Source: Pseudomonas lini
Lineage (GTDB): Bacteria > Pseudomonadota > Gammaproteobacteria > Pseudomonadales > Pseudomonadaceae
DNA length: 64,000 nt
Reading direction: 5' to 3'
Assembly (NCBI RefSeq): GCF_964063345.1
Contig: NZ_OZ061318.1
Coordinates: 620,001-684,000, forward strand
Of this stretch, positions 8,328 to 16,766 are shown piece after piece. Each line of letters starts with the position of its first letter. The first letter of the stretch is position 1. A model generated the notes under the pieces. That model ran no database searches. It was given only the letters and a program-made list of their open reading frames with translations, and had not been told where the DNA came from. Made by a program: the position numbers and the translations under genes.

Positions 8328-9292
8328 GCAAGCTGCGCCTGGATCCTGTCAGCGAGCAGGCCATTGACTGGATGGTGAGGCTGCGCGCCGGTACGCCCGA
8401 TGCCGCACTGCAAGAGCGTTTCAACGCGTGGCTGGCTATGGATCCTGCGCACGCTCAGGCCTGGGTAACATTGCAGGAATGTATCGGTGGTTCCTTCGAC
8501 ACGGTTCGCGCGCTGGATCGACGGGTGCCCGGTCAAGCCGGCGAAGCCCGCCAACTATTGCTGCAGCCCCATGGTTCGCGACGCGACGCACTCCGTGTGA
8601 TCGCCGGCTTGGGTTTGCTCGGTGGCGGTTTGTGGCTGGGTGCTCGCAGCCCGCTGGGCGACTCGATACTGGCCGATCTGCACACCGGACGCGGCCAGCG
8701 TCAGGACTTCAAGCTGGTTGACGGCAGTCGCCTGAGCCTGAACGCCGACAGTGCGGTGGACCTGTACTTCGATGACAAGCAAAGGCTGGTGATTTTGCGC
8801 CATGGCGAACTGGTGATTCAGGTGGCCGCCGATCCCCAACGTCCGCTGCGCGTGCGTACTGCACAGGGTGAAATACGTGCACTGGGCACGCGTTTCCTGG
8901 TTGCCAAGGAGCAGGACGCCAGTCGAGTGGTGGTGCTGCAGCATTCGGTCGAAGCTCGGCTGTTCGACGGTCCAACGCTGAATCTGCAAGAAGGTCAGTC
9001 AGCCTTGTTATATGACCGGCAGATAATCCCCATTGCCGGCGACCAGCGCCATCGCTCCAACTGGCTCAGCGGGCGGCTGAACGTGCTGGACGATCCACTG
9101 CATCAGGTCGTCGACGCTCTACGCCCCTACAGTCGGGGCTTTTTACGGGTCGCCCCTGAGGTTCGCAATTTGCGCGTCCAGGGCGTTTTCCCGCTCAACG
9201 ACCCCGATCGGGCCTTCACCGCCCTGGCCGAAACCCTGCCAATACGCGTGGATCGCTACAGCCCCTGGGTGACGCTGATTCGTGCCAGATAA
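8324..9292 (+). CDS. FecR-like anti-sigma / sigma regulator
   Basis: 322 residues. The N-terminal cytoplasmic part (SEQAIDWMVRLRAGTPDAA; FNAWLAMDPAHAQAW) is the DUF4880 anti-sigma domain. A single membrane span follows near residues 88-105 (LRVIAGLGLLGGGLWLGA). The periplasmic FecR domain (TGRGQRQDFKLVDGSRLSLN; GEIRALGTRFLVAKEQD) comes next, with an STN-contacting C-terminal part. It relays occupancy of the TonB receptor to the sigma factor. The start is the ATG in the ATGA overlap with the sigma gene. Arrangement sigma-FecR-receptor is the classical one. Confidence 0.88.
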   Translation: MSKLRLDPVSEQAIDWMVRLRAGTPDAALQERFNAWLAMDPAHAQAWVTLQECIGGSFDTVRALDRRVPGQAGEARQLLLQPHGSRRDALRVIAGLGLLGGGLWLGARSPLGDSILADLHTGRGQRQDFKLVDGSRLSLNADSAVDLYFDDKQRLVILRHGELVIQVAADPQRPLRVRTAQGEIRALGTRFLVAKEQDASRVVVLQHSVEARLFDGPTLNLQEGQSALLYDRQIIPIAGDQRHRSNWLSGRLNVLDDPLHQVVDALRPYSRGFLRVAPEVRNLRVQGVFPLNDPDRAFTALAETLPIRVDRYSPWVTLIRAR

Positions 9293-9297
9293 TTTTT

Positions 9298-9316
9298 TTT
9301 GAAAATCACTCTCATT
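9298..9316 (-). promoter_or_regulatory. Candidate Fur box upstream of the TonB-dependent receptor gene
   Basis: On the minus strand AATGAGAGTGATTTTCAAA matches 15 of 19 positions of the Fur consensus. It lies in the 89-bp gap between the FecR gene and the receptor gene, so the receptor probably has its own iron-repressed promoter. Confidence 0.6.
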
Positions 9317-9381
9317 CGTGTCCGGTTTTCATTTCTCGTCCCACCTATCTCCTGACACTTCCACACGATCAGGAGAATGCT

Positions 9382-11823
9382 GTGTTCAACCCGTGGCCCC
9401 ACCCCCTTTGCGTCGCCGTTGCCCTGGCAACCCTGGCCAGCCCCACCCTGGCCCAGGCGCAAAGCCTGACCTTCAATCTGCCGGCCGGCCCACTGGCCAG
9501 CACACTGAATGCCATCGCCAGCCAAAGCGGGCATATCGTTTCCCTGGAGCCTTCGCTGGTGCAGGGCAAACAGGCGCCGGCGGTGATCGGCCAGATGCTT
9601 GCTGAACAGGCGATGCACATGGCACTGACGGGCAGCGGCCTGCAGTTGCGGGTGACCGAGCAAGGCAACTTCAGCGTCGAGCCGGTCGCCGCCAGCAACG
9701 CAACGCTGCAACTGGATGTGACCAGTATCGTCGAGCACAGCGCCGATGCCACCACCGAAGGCTCGGGCTCCTATGCCGCGCGGTCGGTGACCATCGGCAA
9801 GGGCACGCACACGCTCAAGGAAATTCCGCAGTCGGTCACGGTGATGACCCGTAAACAAATGGATGACCAGGGCCTGACCGACCTCAAAGACGCAGCCAAC
9901 CAGACCACCGGACTGGTTGGCGTCCAAGGCGTGGGCAAGGGCATGATTCTGACCTCTCGCGGTTTTCAGATCGATGACTGGCAGTACGACGGCGTGCCGA
10001 TCCCACGCAACACCTACACGCTGGGCAATTGGGCCACGCAGGATCTGATCTTCTTCGATCGCATGGAGGTGCTGCGCGGCGCATCCGGGTTGCTTCAGGG
10101 CACAGGCAGCCCCGGCGGTGCGATCAACCTGGTGCGCAAACGCGGCCAGAACGCACCGACCGTGACCCTCACCGGCAAGGCCGGCTCCTGGGATCACTAC
10201 GGCCTGCAACTGGACGCCGGCGGGCCGCTGAACCAGACCGGCACTGTGCGTGGACGCTTCGTTGCCGACGAGGACCAGAGTGGTTCATTCATCGACTACG
10301 AATGGAGCAAGACCCACTCGCTGTACGGCGCTCTGGACATCGATCTGCGCGACGACACCACCCTGGGCCTGGCGGTCAGCCGCTCCGACGCCGAATCGCG
10401 CCCAATGCTGCGTGGCCTGCCACGCTACGCTAACGGCGACCCTGTCGACGTGTCGCGTTCAACCTACTCCGGCGCGCGCTGGAACCATTCGGACATCGAC
10501 GTCACCACCGTCTATGCCGATCTGGAGCATCGTTTCAACGATGACTGGGCCTTCAAGGTCGGCGCAGTGCGCATGAGTGAAGAGAACAAATCCACCCACC
10601 AGCGAGTGCAAACCTCCGGGGCCGGCCTCAACGCCGACGGCAGTGGCATGCAATACGCCGATTGGGTCACAGACTTCGACTCCACCAAGATCGGTCTGGA
10701 CATGAACCTGACCGGGCGCTTTGAAGCCTTGTCCATGCAGCAAGAAATCACGCTGGGCGGTAATTACGCCAAGATGACCACGGATGACCGTTACGCGCGA
10801 ACCTTCAATAACACCAGCGACAGCATTTTCGAGATCGACCACGACCGCCCCGAAATCAGCTACGACGGCTTGCTCAATACCGTTGGTGGCCGTGCGACCA
10901 CCAGCAAGTACGACATCCGTCAAAAAGGCCTGTATGGCAGCTGGCGAATCAAGCCATTCGAGCCGTTGACCCTGGTACTCGGCTCTCGGGTCAGCTGGTA
11001 TGACTACAGTTACACGTCTGCGAACCAGACGGCCTTTACCAACCTCTCTATCGCCAATACTCCAAGCGCCATGCACGAAACCGGGGAAGTCACGCCCTAC
11101 GCCGGCATCGTCTATGACCTGAGCCACGAATGGGCGGTCTATGCCAGCTACACCGACGTATTCGAACCACAGACCGCACGCACCGCGAGCGGCTCGGTGC
11201 TTAAACCGGTGATCGGTACCAACTACGAAATCGGCCTCAAGGGCGAGCTGATGGATGGCCGGGTCAACACCTCCCTCGCCGTGTTCCGCTACGACCAGGA
11301 AAACCGTGCCGTCAACGACGTCGCCTCGGGTTTCGCCTGCGATGGCTGGTATTGCTCGACGGCCGCGGGGAAAGTTCGCAGCCAGGGGATCGAAGCAGAA
11401 ATCAGCGGTGAAGTGCTCAGCGGTTTGCAATTGTTCGCCGGGTACACCTACAACACCACCAAATACCTTGAAGATCCGGTCGATGAAGGCAAAGTCTTCA
11501 GCCAGTGGACGCCAAAACACATGCTGCGGGTCTGGAGCGACTACCAGTTCAGTGGCGACTGGAACCGAGTCAGCACCGGTCTGGGCTTCACCACCCAAAG
11601 TCATACCCTGGGTTACGAACGCACTTACCAGGTGCCAGGTTACACCGTATGGAACGCCCGCCTCGGGTACCAACTCTCCCCCGAGATCGGTCTGGCACTC
11701 AACGCCAACAACCTGTTTGACAAGTCCTACTACATGGCGGGATACAATCAACTGAATGGCAACAACAACTTTGGTGAGCCGCGAAACGTCATGTTCAGCG
11801 TAAAATACACCCCCTCGTTCTAG
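9382..11823 (+). CDS. TonB-dependent siderophore receptor with N-terminal signalling domain
   Basis: 813 residues. Signal peptide with cleavage near 'LAQAQS' (about 25-27). An STN signalling domain (FNLPAGPLASTLNAIASQSG) lies at about residues 31-105. A plug domain follows with 'KEIPQSVTVMTRKQMDDQGL' and 'VLRGASGLLQGTGSPGGAIN'. The beta-barrel ends in Phe (VKYTPSF), as needed for outer-membrane insertion. The STN domain plus the upstream sigma/FecR genes indicate ligand-induced self-regulation, as in ferric pyoverdine, citrate or ferrioxamine receptors. GTG 9382 has an AGGAGA site six bases upstream. The ligand is not predictable here. Confidence 0.93.
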   Translation: MFNPWPHPLCVAVALATLASPTLAQAQSLTFNLPAGPLASTLNAIASQSGHIVSLEPSLVQGKQAPAVIGQMLAEQAMHMALTGSGLQLRVTEQGNFSVEPVAASNATLQLDVTSIVEHSADATTEGSGSYAARSVTIGKGTHTLKEIPQSVTVMTRKQMDDQGLTDLKDAANQTTGLVGVQGVGKGMILTSRGFQIDDWQYDGVPIPRNTYTLGNWATQDLIFFDRMEVLRGASGLLQGTGSPGGAINLVRKRGQNAPTVTLTGKAGSWDHYGLQLDAGGPLNQTGTVRGRFVADEDQSGSFIDYEWSKTHSLYGALDIDLRDDTTLGLAVSRSDAESRPMLRGLPRYANGDPVDVSRSTYSGARWNHSDIDVTTVYADLEHRFNDDWAFKVGAVRMSEENKSTHQRVQTSGAGLNADGSGMQYADWVTDFDSTKIGLDMNLTGRFEALSMQQEITLGGNYAKMTTDDRYARTFNNTSDSIFEIDHDRPEISYDGLLNTVGGRATTSKYDIRQKGLYGSWRIKPFEPLTLVLGSRVSWYDYSYTSANQTAFTNLSIANTPSAMHETGEVTPYAGIVYDLSHEWAVYASYTDVFEPQTARTASGSVLKPVIGTNYEIGLKGELMDGRVNTSLAVFRYDQENRAVNDVASGFACDGWYCSTAAGKVRSQGIEAEISGEVLSGLQLFAGYTYNTTKYLEDPVDEGKVFSQWTPKHMLRVWSDYQFSGDWNRVSTGLGFTTQSHTLGYERTYQVPGYTVWNARLGYQLSPEIGLALNANNLFDKSYYMAGYNQLNGNNNFGEPRNVMFSVKYTPSF

Positions 11824-11937
11824 CGACGAAGATGTGGCACTGACGCTATGGAGCTTCGAGTCGACTGTCACCCTTCGCAACAGATTGCAATTGGGCCAAA
11901 ACCGGTCAATATCGCTCCTTTCGTCTACCCTCACAAA

Positions 11938-11957
11938 GCGCCAGGCATGCTTGGCGC
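11938..11957. promoter_or_regulatory. 20-bp palindrome upstream of the ABC importer operon
   Basis: GCGCCAGGCATGCTTGGCGC is an imperfect palindrome (one mismatched symmetric pair) located 36 bp before the first gene of the importer. It could be a dimeric repressor site or a leader hairpin; no regulator is identified. Confidence 0.35.
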
Positions 11958-11993
11958 CTCGACATTCTTTCGTTAATACACCGGAGATCTTCC

Positions 11994-12845
11994 ATGCTCA
12001 AGCGCACCCTGGCATTGGCCATCGGCTTGACCCTGTCATTTTGCACCCTGTTGGCGCAGGCCGCCGATACGTTGAAAGTCAGCGCGATTCCCGATGAAGC
12101 CCCTACCGAACTGCTCCGCAAGTTCAAGCCGCTTGGCGCCTATCTGGAACAACAGTTGGGCATGAAGGTTGAGTTCGTGCCGGTGAGTGACTACCCGGCC
12201 GTGGTCGAGGCGCTGGCCACCGACCGAATCGACCTGGCTTGGCTGGGCGGCTTCACGTTCGTGCAGGCACGCCTGAAAACCGGCAATGCCATCCCGCTGG
12301 TACAGCGCGAACAGGACGCCCAATTCACCAGCAAATTCATCACCGCCGACCCTGCCGTCAAGTCCCTCGCCGATCTCAAGGGCAAGACCTTTGCATTTGG
12401 CTCGGTGTCTTCCACTTCAGGCAGTCTCATGCCGCGTTACTTCATGTTGAAGGACGGCATAAAGCCGGAAACCTATTTTAGTCGCGTGGGTTACTCCGGC
12501 GCCCATGACGCCACTGTCGCCTGGGTCCAGGCCGGCAAGGTAGACGCCGGCGTACTGAACGCCAGCGTGTGGGAAAAACTGGTCGCCGCCGGCAAGGTCG
12601 ACACCACCAAGGTCAGAGTGTTTGCGACCACTCCGGCCTACTTCGACTACAACTGGACGGTGCGCGGGACCCTTGACCCAGCGCTGGCGGCCAAGATTAA
12701 GGCAGCCTTCCTGGCTCTCGATCCGGCGAAGCCTGCGGACAAGGAGATTCTGGATCTGCAGGCCGCCAGCCGATTCATCGAAACCAAGCCTGAGAACTAT
12801 AAGGGCATCGAGGAAGCCGCCGTCGCCGCCGAACTGCTCAAATGA
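11994..12845 (+). CDS. Periplasmic binding protein of a phosphonate/selenate-type ABC transporter
   Basis: 283 residues with a signal peptide ending near 'LLAQAAD' (about 20-25). The body follows the PhnD-like fold ('[20 protein letters not shown]', '[16 protein letters not shown]', '[20 protein letters not shown]', '[20 protein letters not shown]'). Proteins of this branch in Pseudomonas are commonly labelled putative selenate-binding; that substrate is recalled knowledge, not shown by the sequence. It is the first gene of a four-gene operon, overlapping the ATPase gene by four bases. A palindrome lies in its leader. Confidence 0.85.
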   Translation: MLKRTLALAIGLTLSFCTLLAQAADTLKVSAIPDEAPTELLRKFKPLGAYLEQQLGMKVEFVPVSDYPAVVEALATDRIDLAWLGGFTFVQARLKTGNAIPLVQREQDAQFTSKFITADPAVKSLADLKGKTFAFGSVSSTSGSLMPRYFMLKDGIKPETYFSRVGYSGAHDATVAWVQAGKVDAGVLNASVWEKLVAAGKVDTTKVRVFATTPAYFDYNWTVRGTLDPALAAKIKAAFLALDPAKPADKEILDLQAASRFIETKPENYKGIEEAAVAAELLK

Positions 12846-13639
12846 CATTGCGTCTGACCCAGGTCAGCCTTACCCACGCCAACGGCGTCCAGGCGTTGCG
12901 TGGCGTGGACCTGCACATCGGTGCAAGTGAACAGGTCGCCATCATCGGCCCGTCCGGCGCGGGCAAGTCGAGCCTGCTCAACCTGCTGGCCACCGCCCTG
13001 CGACCGGGCAACGGTGAGCTGCAGGTGCTCGGCGAGCGAGCCTGGCAGCTTTCTGCCCGTCAGCGCCAGCGTCTGCGCGCGCGCATCGGCCTGATCCATC
13101 AGTCGCCTCCCCTGCCACCGCGCCAGCGCGTGATCACCGCGGTGCTGGCCGGAAAGCTGGGTCAGTGGGGGCTGGGCAAGAGTTTGCTGAACCTGCTGCA
13201 CCCACTGGATATTCCGGGCGCACGCGCGGCATTGGCCAGGCTGGACCTGAGTGACAAGTTGTTCGCGCAATGCCAGCAACTGTCCGGTGGACAATTGCAG
13301 CGCGTGGGCATTGCCCGCGTGTTGTACCAAGCGCCCGAGGTGTTGCTGGCCGATGAGCCGGTTTCGGCCATGGACCCCGTGTTGGCCCAACACACGCTTT
13401 CGGTGCTCTGTCGCCATGCCCGGCAGCACAACGTCACCCTGGTCGCCAGCCTGCATGCGGTGGAGCTGGCCCTGGCGCACTTTTCGCGCATCATCGGCTT
13501 GCGGGATGGGCAGATCCTGTTCGACCTTGCGGCCAGCGAAGTCGACCGTGAGTTGCTCGACAAGCTCTACGCCAACGAACAATTGCTATCCCCACCGATT
13601 GCTCCGCCGCCCTTGAGTGTGCAGATTCCCCGATGCTGA
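12842..13639 (+). CDS. ABC transporter ATP-binding protein (PhnC-like)
   Basis: 265 residues. Walker A GPSGAGKS at about 39-46, Q-loop ([10 protein letters not shown]) at about 85-94, signature LSGGQLQR near 147-154, Walker B VLLADEP near 168-174 and the switch His in '[11 protein letters not shown]'. It energises the importer from the cytoplasmic side. Start and stop overlap both neighbours (four and seven bases), showing tight translational coupling in the operon. PhnC-type by context with the PhnD-like binding protein and PhnE-like permeases. Confidence 0.9.
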   Translation: MTLRLTQVSLTHANGVQALRGVDLHIGASEQVAIIGPSGAGKSSLLNLLATALRPGNGELQVLGERAWQLSARQRQRLRARIGLIHQSPPLPPRQRVITAVLAGKLGQWGLGKSLLNLLHPLDIPGARAALARLDLSDKLFAQCQQLSGGQLQRVGIARVLYQAPEVLLADEPVSAMDPVLAQHTLSVLCRHARQHNVTLVASLHAVELALAHFSRIIGLRDGQILFDLAASEVDRELLDKLYANEQLLSPPIAPPPLSVQIPRC

Positions 13640-14460
13640 CCCGTGATACCCGAGATCCGGCCACCCGGCCCCGCTTGCTGTTCACCTTGCTGATCCTTGC
13701 CTTGCTATGGCCGGGCATCCACTTCAGCGAGTTGGACCTCAGCGTATTGGTGGCGAGTGACAGTCAGAGCGAGATGGCCCGGTTTGTATCCGCCTTCTGG
13801 CCACCAGCCCATGGCGAGGAGTTCATCGAGCTGTTGCTGCAAGCCACCCTGCAGACCTTGGCCATCGCCACGGCCGGCATGGCCCTGGCGTTGCTGTTGG
13901 CAGTTCCCGCCAGCCTGTTGGCCAGCCGTGCTCTGTCGCTGTCTGCTGCCTCCCGTGCCGGCCACCCGAGCTATTGGGGTCAACTGCTGCGCTGGCCTGT
14001 ACGCGGCTTATTGATCTTCCTGCGCAGCGTGCCGGAAATCGTCTGGGCCCTGCTGTTCGTGCGCGCCGTCGGCCTCGGCCCGACGGCCGGGGTGCTGGCC
14101 ATTGCCATTACCTACAGCGGCATGTTGGGTAAGGTTTACGCGGAAATTTTCGAGTCGGTCGACCAGCGCCCTGCCCACGCGCTACTGCAATCGGGCAGCG
14201 GTCGGCTCACAGCCTTCTGCTACGGGATCCTGCCCAATGTCGCTGCGGAGCTGCTGTCGTACACGGTGTACCGCTGGGAATGCGCAATTCGCGCCTCGGT
14301 GGTGATGGGCTTTGTCGGTGCCGGCGGTCTGGGCCAGCAAATGGATTTGTCGTTGCGCATGTTCGCCGGCGGTGAAGTGGCCAGTTTGTTACTGACGTTC
14401 CTCGTGCTGGTGCTGCTCGCCGATCAACTCAGCCGCCTGTTGCGCTGGAGGCTGGCATGA
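13633..14460 (+). CDS. ABC transporter permease (PhnE-like), first of two
   Basis: 275 residues with about six hydrophobic segments. The cytoplasmic EAA loop is recognisable around '[20 protein letters not shown]', and '[20 protein letters not shown]' is typical of PhnE-family permeases. The last four bases overlap the start of the second permease. Two different permeases suggest a heterodimeric channel, as in several phosphonate/phosphite and putative selenate importers. Confidence 0.88.
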   Translation: MLTRDTRDPATRPRLLFTLLILALLWPGIHFSELDLSVLVASDSQSEMARFVSAFWPPAHGEEFIELLLQATLQTLAIATAGMALALLLAVPASLLASRALSLSAASRAGHPSYWGQLLRWPVRGLLIFLRSVPEIVWALLFVRAVGLGPTAGVLAIAITYSGMLGKVYAEIFESVDQRPAHALLQSGSGRLTAFCYGILPNVAAELLSYTVYRWECAIRASVVMGFVGAGGLGQQMDLSLRMFAGGEVASLLLTFLVLVLLADQLSRLLRWRLA

Positions 14461-15224
14461 ATCGTCTGATCAATCTGGCACTGCTGCTCTGCATCGGCGC
14501 ATCGATCGTCGCCTCGTTCATCTACCTGGGCATTGACCTCGGCGAACTGGGCGGCACCGGCAACCTGAAGCAGATGGGCGCTTATGCGCAGCGTTTTCTC
14601 AGCCCGGACCTGAGCTTCGGCCATCTGCAAGCCATCGGCCATGGCGCCCTGGAAACCATTGCCATGTCTGCCCTGGGCACCCTGCTCGCGGCGGTATTCG
14701 GTCTGTTATTGGCATTGCCTGCGGCCGGGCGCTTCGGCTGGCCATTGCAGAGCGCATCGCGTCTGGTGCTCAACGCCTTGCGCGCGGTTCCGGAACTGGT
14801 GTGGGCCGCGCTGATGGTCCTTGCCGCCGGTCTCGGCCCCAATGCCGGTACCCTGGCATTAGCCCTGCACACCACCGGCGTGCTTGGCCGGCTGTTCGCC
14901 GAAGCGCTGGAAAACACCCCACCAGAACCGGCCGAAGCCATCCGCCTGCAGGGCGGCAACGCCGTATCGGCTTTCTGTTACGGCACACTGCCTAACCTGT
15001 TGCCACAGCTACTGGCCTACATCCTGTATCGCTGGGAAAACAATATCCGCATGGCCAGTGTGCTCGGCTTCGTCGGCGCCGGTGGTTTGGGGCAGATGCT
15101 CTATGTCAGCCTCAGCCTGTTCCAGGAAGCGCAAGCCAGCACGGTTATTCTGGCCATGCTGTTACTGGTACTCGCCGTCGATACATTGAGTAGCTGGAGC
15201 CGTCAACGCTGGGTCAAGGCTTGA
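14457..15224 (+). CDS. ABC transporter permease (PhnE-like), second of two
   Basis: 255 residues with about six membrane segments. The EAA-type loop is 'FAEALENTPPEPAEAIRLQG' and the hallmark '[20 protein letters not shown]' mirrors the first permease. It is the last gene of the operon and ends 34 bp before the stop codon of a tiny gene on the opposite strand. Resemblance to the preceding permease ([38 protein letters not shown]) suggests an ancestral duplication. Confidence 0.88.
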   Translation: MNRLINLALLLCIGASIVASFIYLGIDLGELGGTGNLKQMGAYAQRFLSPDLSFGHLQAIGHGALETIAMSALGTLLAAVFGLLLALPAAGRFGWPLQSASRLVLNALRAVPELVWAALMVLAAGLGPNAGTLALALHTTGVLGRLFAEALENTPPEPAEAIRLQGGNAVSAFCYGTLPNLLPQLLAYILYRWENNIRMASVLGFVGAGGLGQMLYVSLSLFQEAQASTVILAMLLLVLAVDTLSSWSRQRWVKA

Positions 15225-15257
15225 CTGCTTTCGGTGCCCGGTAATCGGTCTTCGAAG

Positions 15258-15332
15258 CTATGCGAACCCGAGGAACGACAGAATAACCACGACGATCACA
15301 ACTACCCCAACGATGTAGATGATGTTGTTCAT
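15258..15332 (-). CDS. 24-residue single-span membrane peptide
   Basis: Read on the minus strand from ATG 15332 to TAG 15258: 24 residues starting MNNIIYIVG and ending ILSFLGFA. It is an almost uninterrupted run of Val and Ile flanked by Asn at the start. AGAGGTGG lies five bases before the ATG, an excellent ribosome-binding site. Very short hydrophobic peptides beginning MNxIIYIVG are common in Pseudomonas genomes as unnamed small proteins (recalled knowledge). It would insert as one transmembrane helix; function unknown. The gene is convergent with the permease operon. Confidence 0.7.
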   Translation of the reverse strand: MNNIIYIVGVVVIVVVILSFLGFA

Positions 15333-15517
15333 GAAGGCCACCTCTCAACCTGGACAGGATTGCGATACGAGAGTGCTACAAATACAAGGTACTGCACCTT
15401 TGCGCGCAATTCCATTCGGAGCACAGATAGGCTCTGCTCTCGCCAAAACCTTAGTTTGACGCCGGGGTAAAGGGGGACGAATTCGTTTTCCCTGAACGTC
15501 CGCCAAAAGCAATGGGA

Positions 15518-15593
15518 TGGACTCCTCCTCACTTCGGCATCTTGAGTGCCAGACTGAAAGTGCGAACCACAGGCAACCGTGAGAAGGAGTCCA
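15518..15593. repeat. Inverted repeat of the IS110-family remnant
   Basis: TGGACTCCTCCTCAC at 15518-15532 and its near-complement GTGAGAAGGAGTCCA at 15579-15593 (14 of 15 pairs) flank 46 bp just before the transposase-like start. It is probably part of the left end or regulatory hairpin of the element. Confidence 0.55.
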
Positions 15594-15596
15594 CAC

Positions 15597-15752
15597 ATGA
15601 AGCTTATGCGCATTGGGGTCGACCTGGCCAAGAACGTGTTTCAGATCCACGGCGTGGATTGTCATGAGCTCAATGACCAGCCTGATCCAAACACAAGTGG
15701 TTGTTTTCGGTCAGCTAGCGTTAAAGAAGCGTTAATGGCTCGCCAACGGTAA
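15597..15752 (+). pseudogene. N-terminal remnant of an IS110-family transposase
   Basis: The reading frame starts MKLMRIGVDLAKNVFQIHG, the N-terminal DEDD-domain signature of IS110-family transposases. Resemblance ends after about 21 residues; the rest of the 51-codon frame is unrelated and runs into the end of the histidine kinase gene. Intact family members have 300-400 residues, so this is a truncated, inactive fragment. It has a GAGAAGGAG ribosome-binding site and the inverted repeat upstream. No right end or transposase core remains in this window. Confidence 0.8.
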
Positions 15753-16757
15753 CGTCACCACAAACTCGCATCCCTTACCATCACCCTCGCTCATGCCGGT
15801 CACGGTGCCGCCGTGGGCTTCGACCAACTCACGCACCACCGTCAGACCAATGCCCAGACCGGCGCCGTTGAAGCCGACGGCATGAACGTCCTGTACAAAC
15901 GGCTCGAAGATAAACGGCAGCGCTTTGGCGGAAATACCGATGCCGTTATCGCAAATGCTCATCTGCAGCACGTTCGCTTCAGCGGTGACCGTCAGCGCAA
16001 CATTGCCGCCCGATGGCGTGTATTTGGCCGCATTGCCTAGCAGGTTGCCGAGAATCTGCGTGAGGCGCACAGGGTCACCATCTATCGCCAACGCGCACTC
16101 GGGCAGTTCAGCGGTGAAGTGCAAATGGTGATCAGTCATCACCGGGCTGCACACTTCGATGGCCTGATGGATGATCTGCACCATGTCCACGATGCGGCAA
16201 TCGAGGCGTAACTTGCCGGTGCTGGCGCGGGACACGTCGAGCAAATCGTCCACCAGCCGCGACATGTGCCGCACCTGGCCTTCGATCAACGCCTGCATTC
16301 GCGGCAGTTCTTCACTGGGTACTCGCGCCAACCGTCCGGCGATCATGCTGATGGGCGTCAGCGGGTTGCGCAGCTCGTGGGCCACCATGGCGAGAATGTG
16401 TCGTTGTTGTTCCAGTGACTGTTCGGCCGAGGCTTGCAAATGTTGCGCGCTGAGGGCGGCGATCACCAATTGTTCGTTGGCGTCGCGCATCTCCAGGTAC
16501 AGCCGTTGTTCTTCTTGCGTGCGCTGGGGTTTTTCCGCCTCTGAATGCGCCAGGAGGATCGAAAGCACCAATTGCTGATTGGCCTCGATCAGTTGCTCGA
16601 CCTGCTGGCTATCGACGAGTTGGGTATTGGCGTCGCTCAATTCTTTTTGCAATGCCGCCAACACTGCCCGCGCCTTAACGGTTTTCTGGCCAAGCAGGAA
16701 CAGTTCGTGAGCGGCATTGGCCACCGCTTCTTCGTTCTTGCCATCGCCCTTGCTCAA
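15732..16757 (-). CDS. Cytoplasmic sensor histidine kinase of the KaiC-like operon
   Basis: 341 residues with no membrane segment. A long coiled-coil-like N-terminal half (residues ~1-120) is followed by the H-box 'ILAMVAHELRNPLTPISMIA' (His127). The ATPase part has N-box 'NLLGNAAKYTP', G1 'DNGIGIS' and G2 'GAGLGIGL'. There is no receiver domain. Start is TTG 16757, nine bases after the KaiC-like stop, so it is the last gene of a three-gene operon. No cognate response regulator is adjacent, so the phosphate acceptor is unknown. The IS110 remnant abuts its 3' end. Confidence 0.87.
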   Translation of the reverse strand: MSKGDGKNEEAVANAAHELFLLGQKTVKARAVLAALQKELSDANTQLVDSQQVEQLIEANQQLVLSILLAHSEAEKPQRTQEEQRLYLEMRDANEQLVIAALSAQHLQASAEQSLEQQRHILAMVAHELRNPLTPISMIAGRLARVPSEELPRMQALIEGQVRHMSRLVDDLLDVSRASTGKLRLDCRIVDMVQIIHQAIEVCSPVMTDHHLHFTAELPECALAIDGDPVRLTQILGNLLGNAAKYTPSGGNVALTVTAEANVLQMSICDNGIGISAKALPFIFEPFVQDVHAVGFNGAGLGIGLTVVRELVEAHGGTVTGMSEGDGKGCEFVVTLPLASH

Positions 16758-16766
16758 GACCTTGAC

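Noticed and set aside
10459..11934. A 491-residue frame antisense to the TonB receptor gene
   Set aside because: It is a high-GC shadow of the receptor gene, without its own ribosome-binding site or domain.
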